Made by a program: the position numbers and the translations under genes
In this document: positions 5,778 to 5,788 of the stretch, piece after piece
Layout of the letters: the number at the start of each line of letters is the position of its first letter
Numbering within the stretch: the first letter of the stretch is position 1
The notes under the pieces: generated by a model
What the model was told of the DNA's origin: nothing
Seen by the model: the letters and a program-made list of their open reading frames with translations, nothing else
Database searches by the model: none
Assembly: GCA_905214155.1 (NCBI GenBank)
Contig: CAJMLC010000124.1
Location: forward strand, 1 to 5,788
Direction of reading: 5' to 3'
DNA: 5,788 nt
Source: an uncultured bacterium
Lineage (GTDB): Bacteria > Bacillota > Clostridia > Oscillospirales > Oscillospiraceae

Positions 5778-5788
5778 CCATTGGCGTA

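Noticed and set aside
1..5788. Mobile element or CRISPR content, including the GTTGGC motifs near both window edges (1-6 and 5731-5736)
   Set aside because: The shared six bases do not extend. No transposase, integrase, target-site duplication or spaced repeats are present.

Overview
The window looks like chromosomal DNA of a GC-rich, Gram-positive, probably anaerobic and sporulation-lineage Clostridia member (Oscillospiraceae/Ruminococcaceae-like). The basis is strong AGGAGG-type ribosome binding sites, high-GC codon use with AT-rich intergenic promoters, a Gram-positive lipoprotein signal, and GerMN and PBP5-type proteins. The taxonomic placement is inference. I see no IS element, CRISPR array, tRNA or rRNA.

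The layout is two divergent operons around one 111-base intergenic region (2134-2244). Leftward (minus strand): a PBP5-like D-alanyl-D-alanine carboxypeptidase with a C-terminal membrane anchor (679-2133), then a family 4 [4Fe-4S] uracil-DNA glycosylase (107-682). Their stop and start overlap by 4 bases, and a hairpin/U-tract terminator follows directly (71-100). Rightward (plus strand): a small membrane-anchored ComEA-like helix-hairpin-helix protein (2245-2676), an OmpR/PhoB-type response regulator (2673-3353), a HAMP/HisKA/HATPase sensor kinase (3406-4776) and a lipoprotein with two GerMN-like domains (4766-5674). A structured 3' tail with terminator-like hairpins (5684-5777) closes the operon. 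Three junctions are tightly packed: 4-base overlap, about 50-base gap, 11-base overlap.

The most interesting points are these. (1) The order regulator - kinase - GerMN lipoprotein copies the MtrA-MtrB-LpqB arrangement of Actinobacteria, here in what looks like a Firmicute, with a peptidoglycan carboxypeptidase transcribed divergently; together they suggest an envelope or cell-wall sensing module. (2) A ComEA-like DNA-binding protein is the first gene of this two-component operon. (3) The two operons appear to start from abutting, oppositely oriented -10 hexamers, as in a bidirectional promoter. (4) The kinase has no ATG, GTG or TTG start that would include its whole first membrane helix, so a non-canonical start (ATT at 3340 or CTG) or a sequence error is possible.

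Non-coding stretches are short: 1-106 (terminator plus one small inverted repeat), 2134-2244 (promoters), 3354-3405 (probably partly the coding N-terminus of the kinase) and 5675-5788 (hairpins). Nothing here is clearly an undescribed system. The four-gene plus-strand operon with the divergent carboxypeptidase is the best candidate for an under-studied functional unit.
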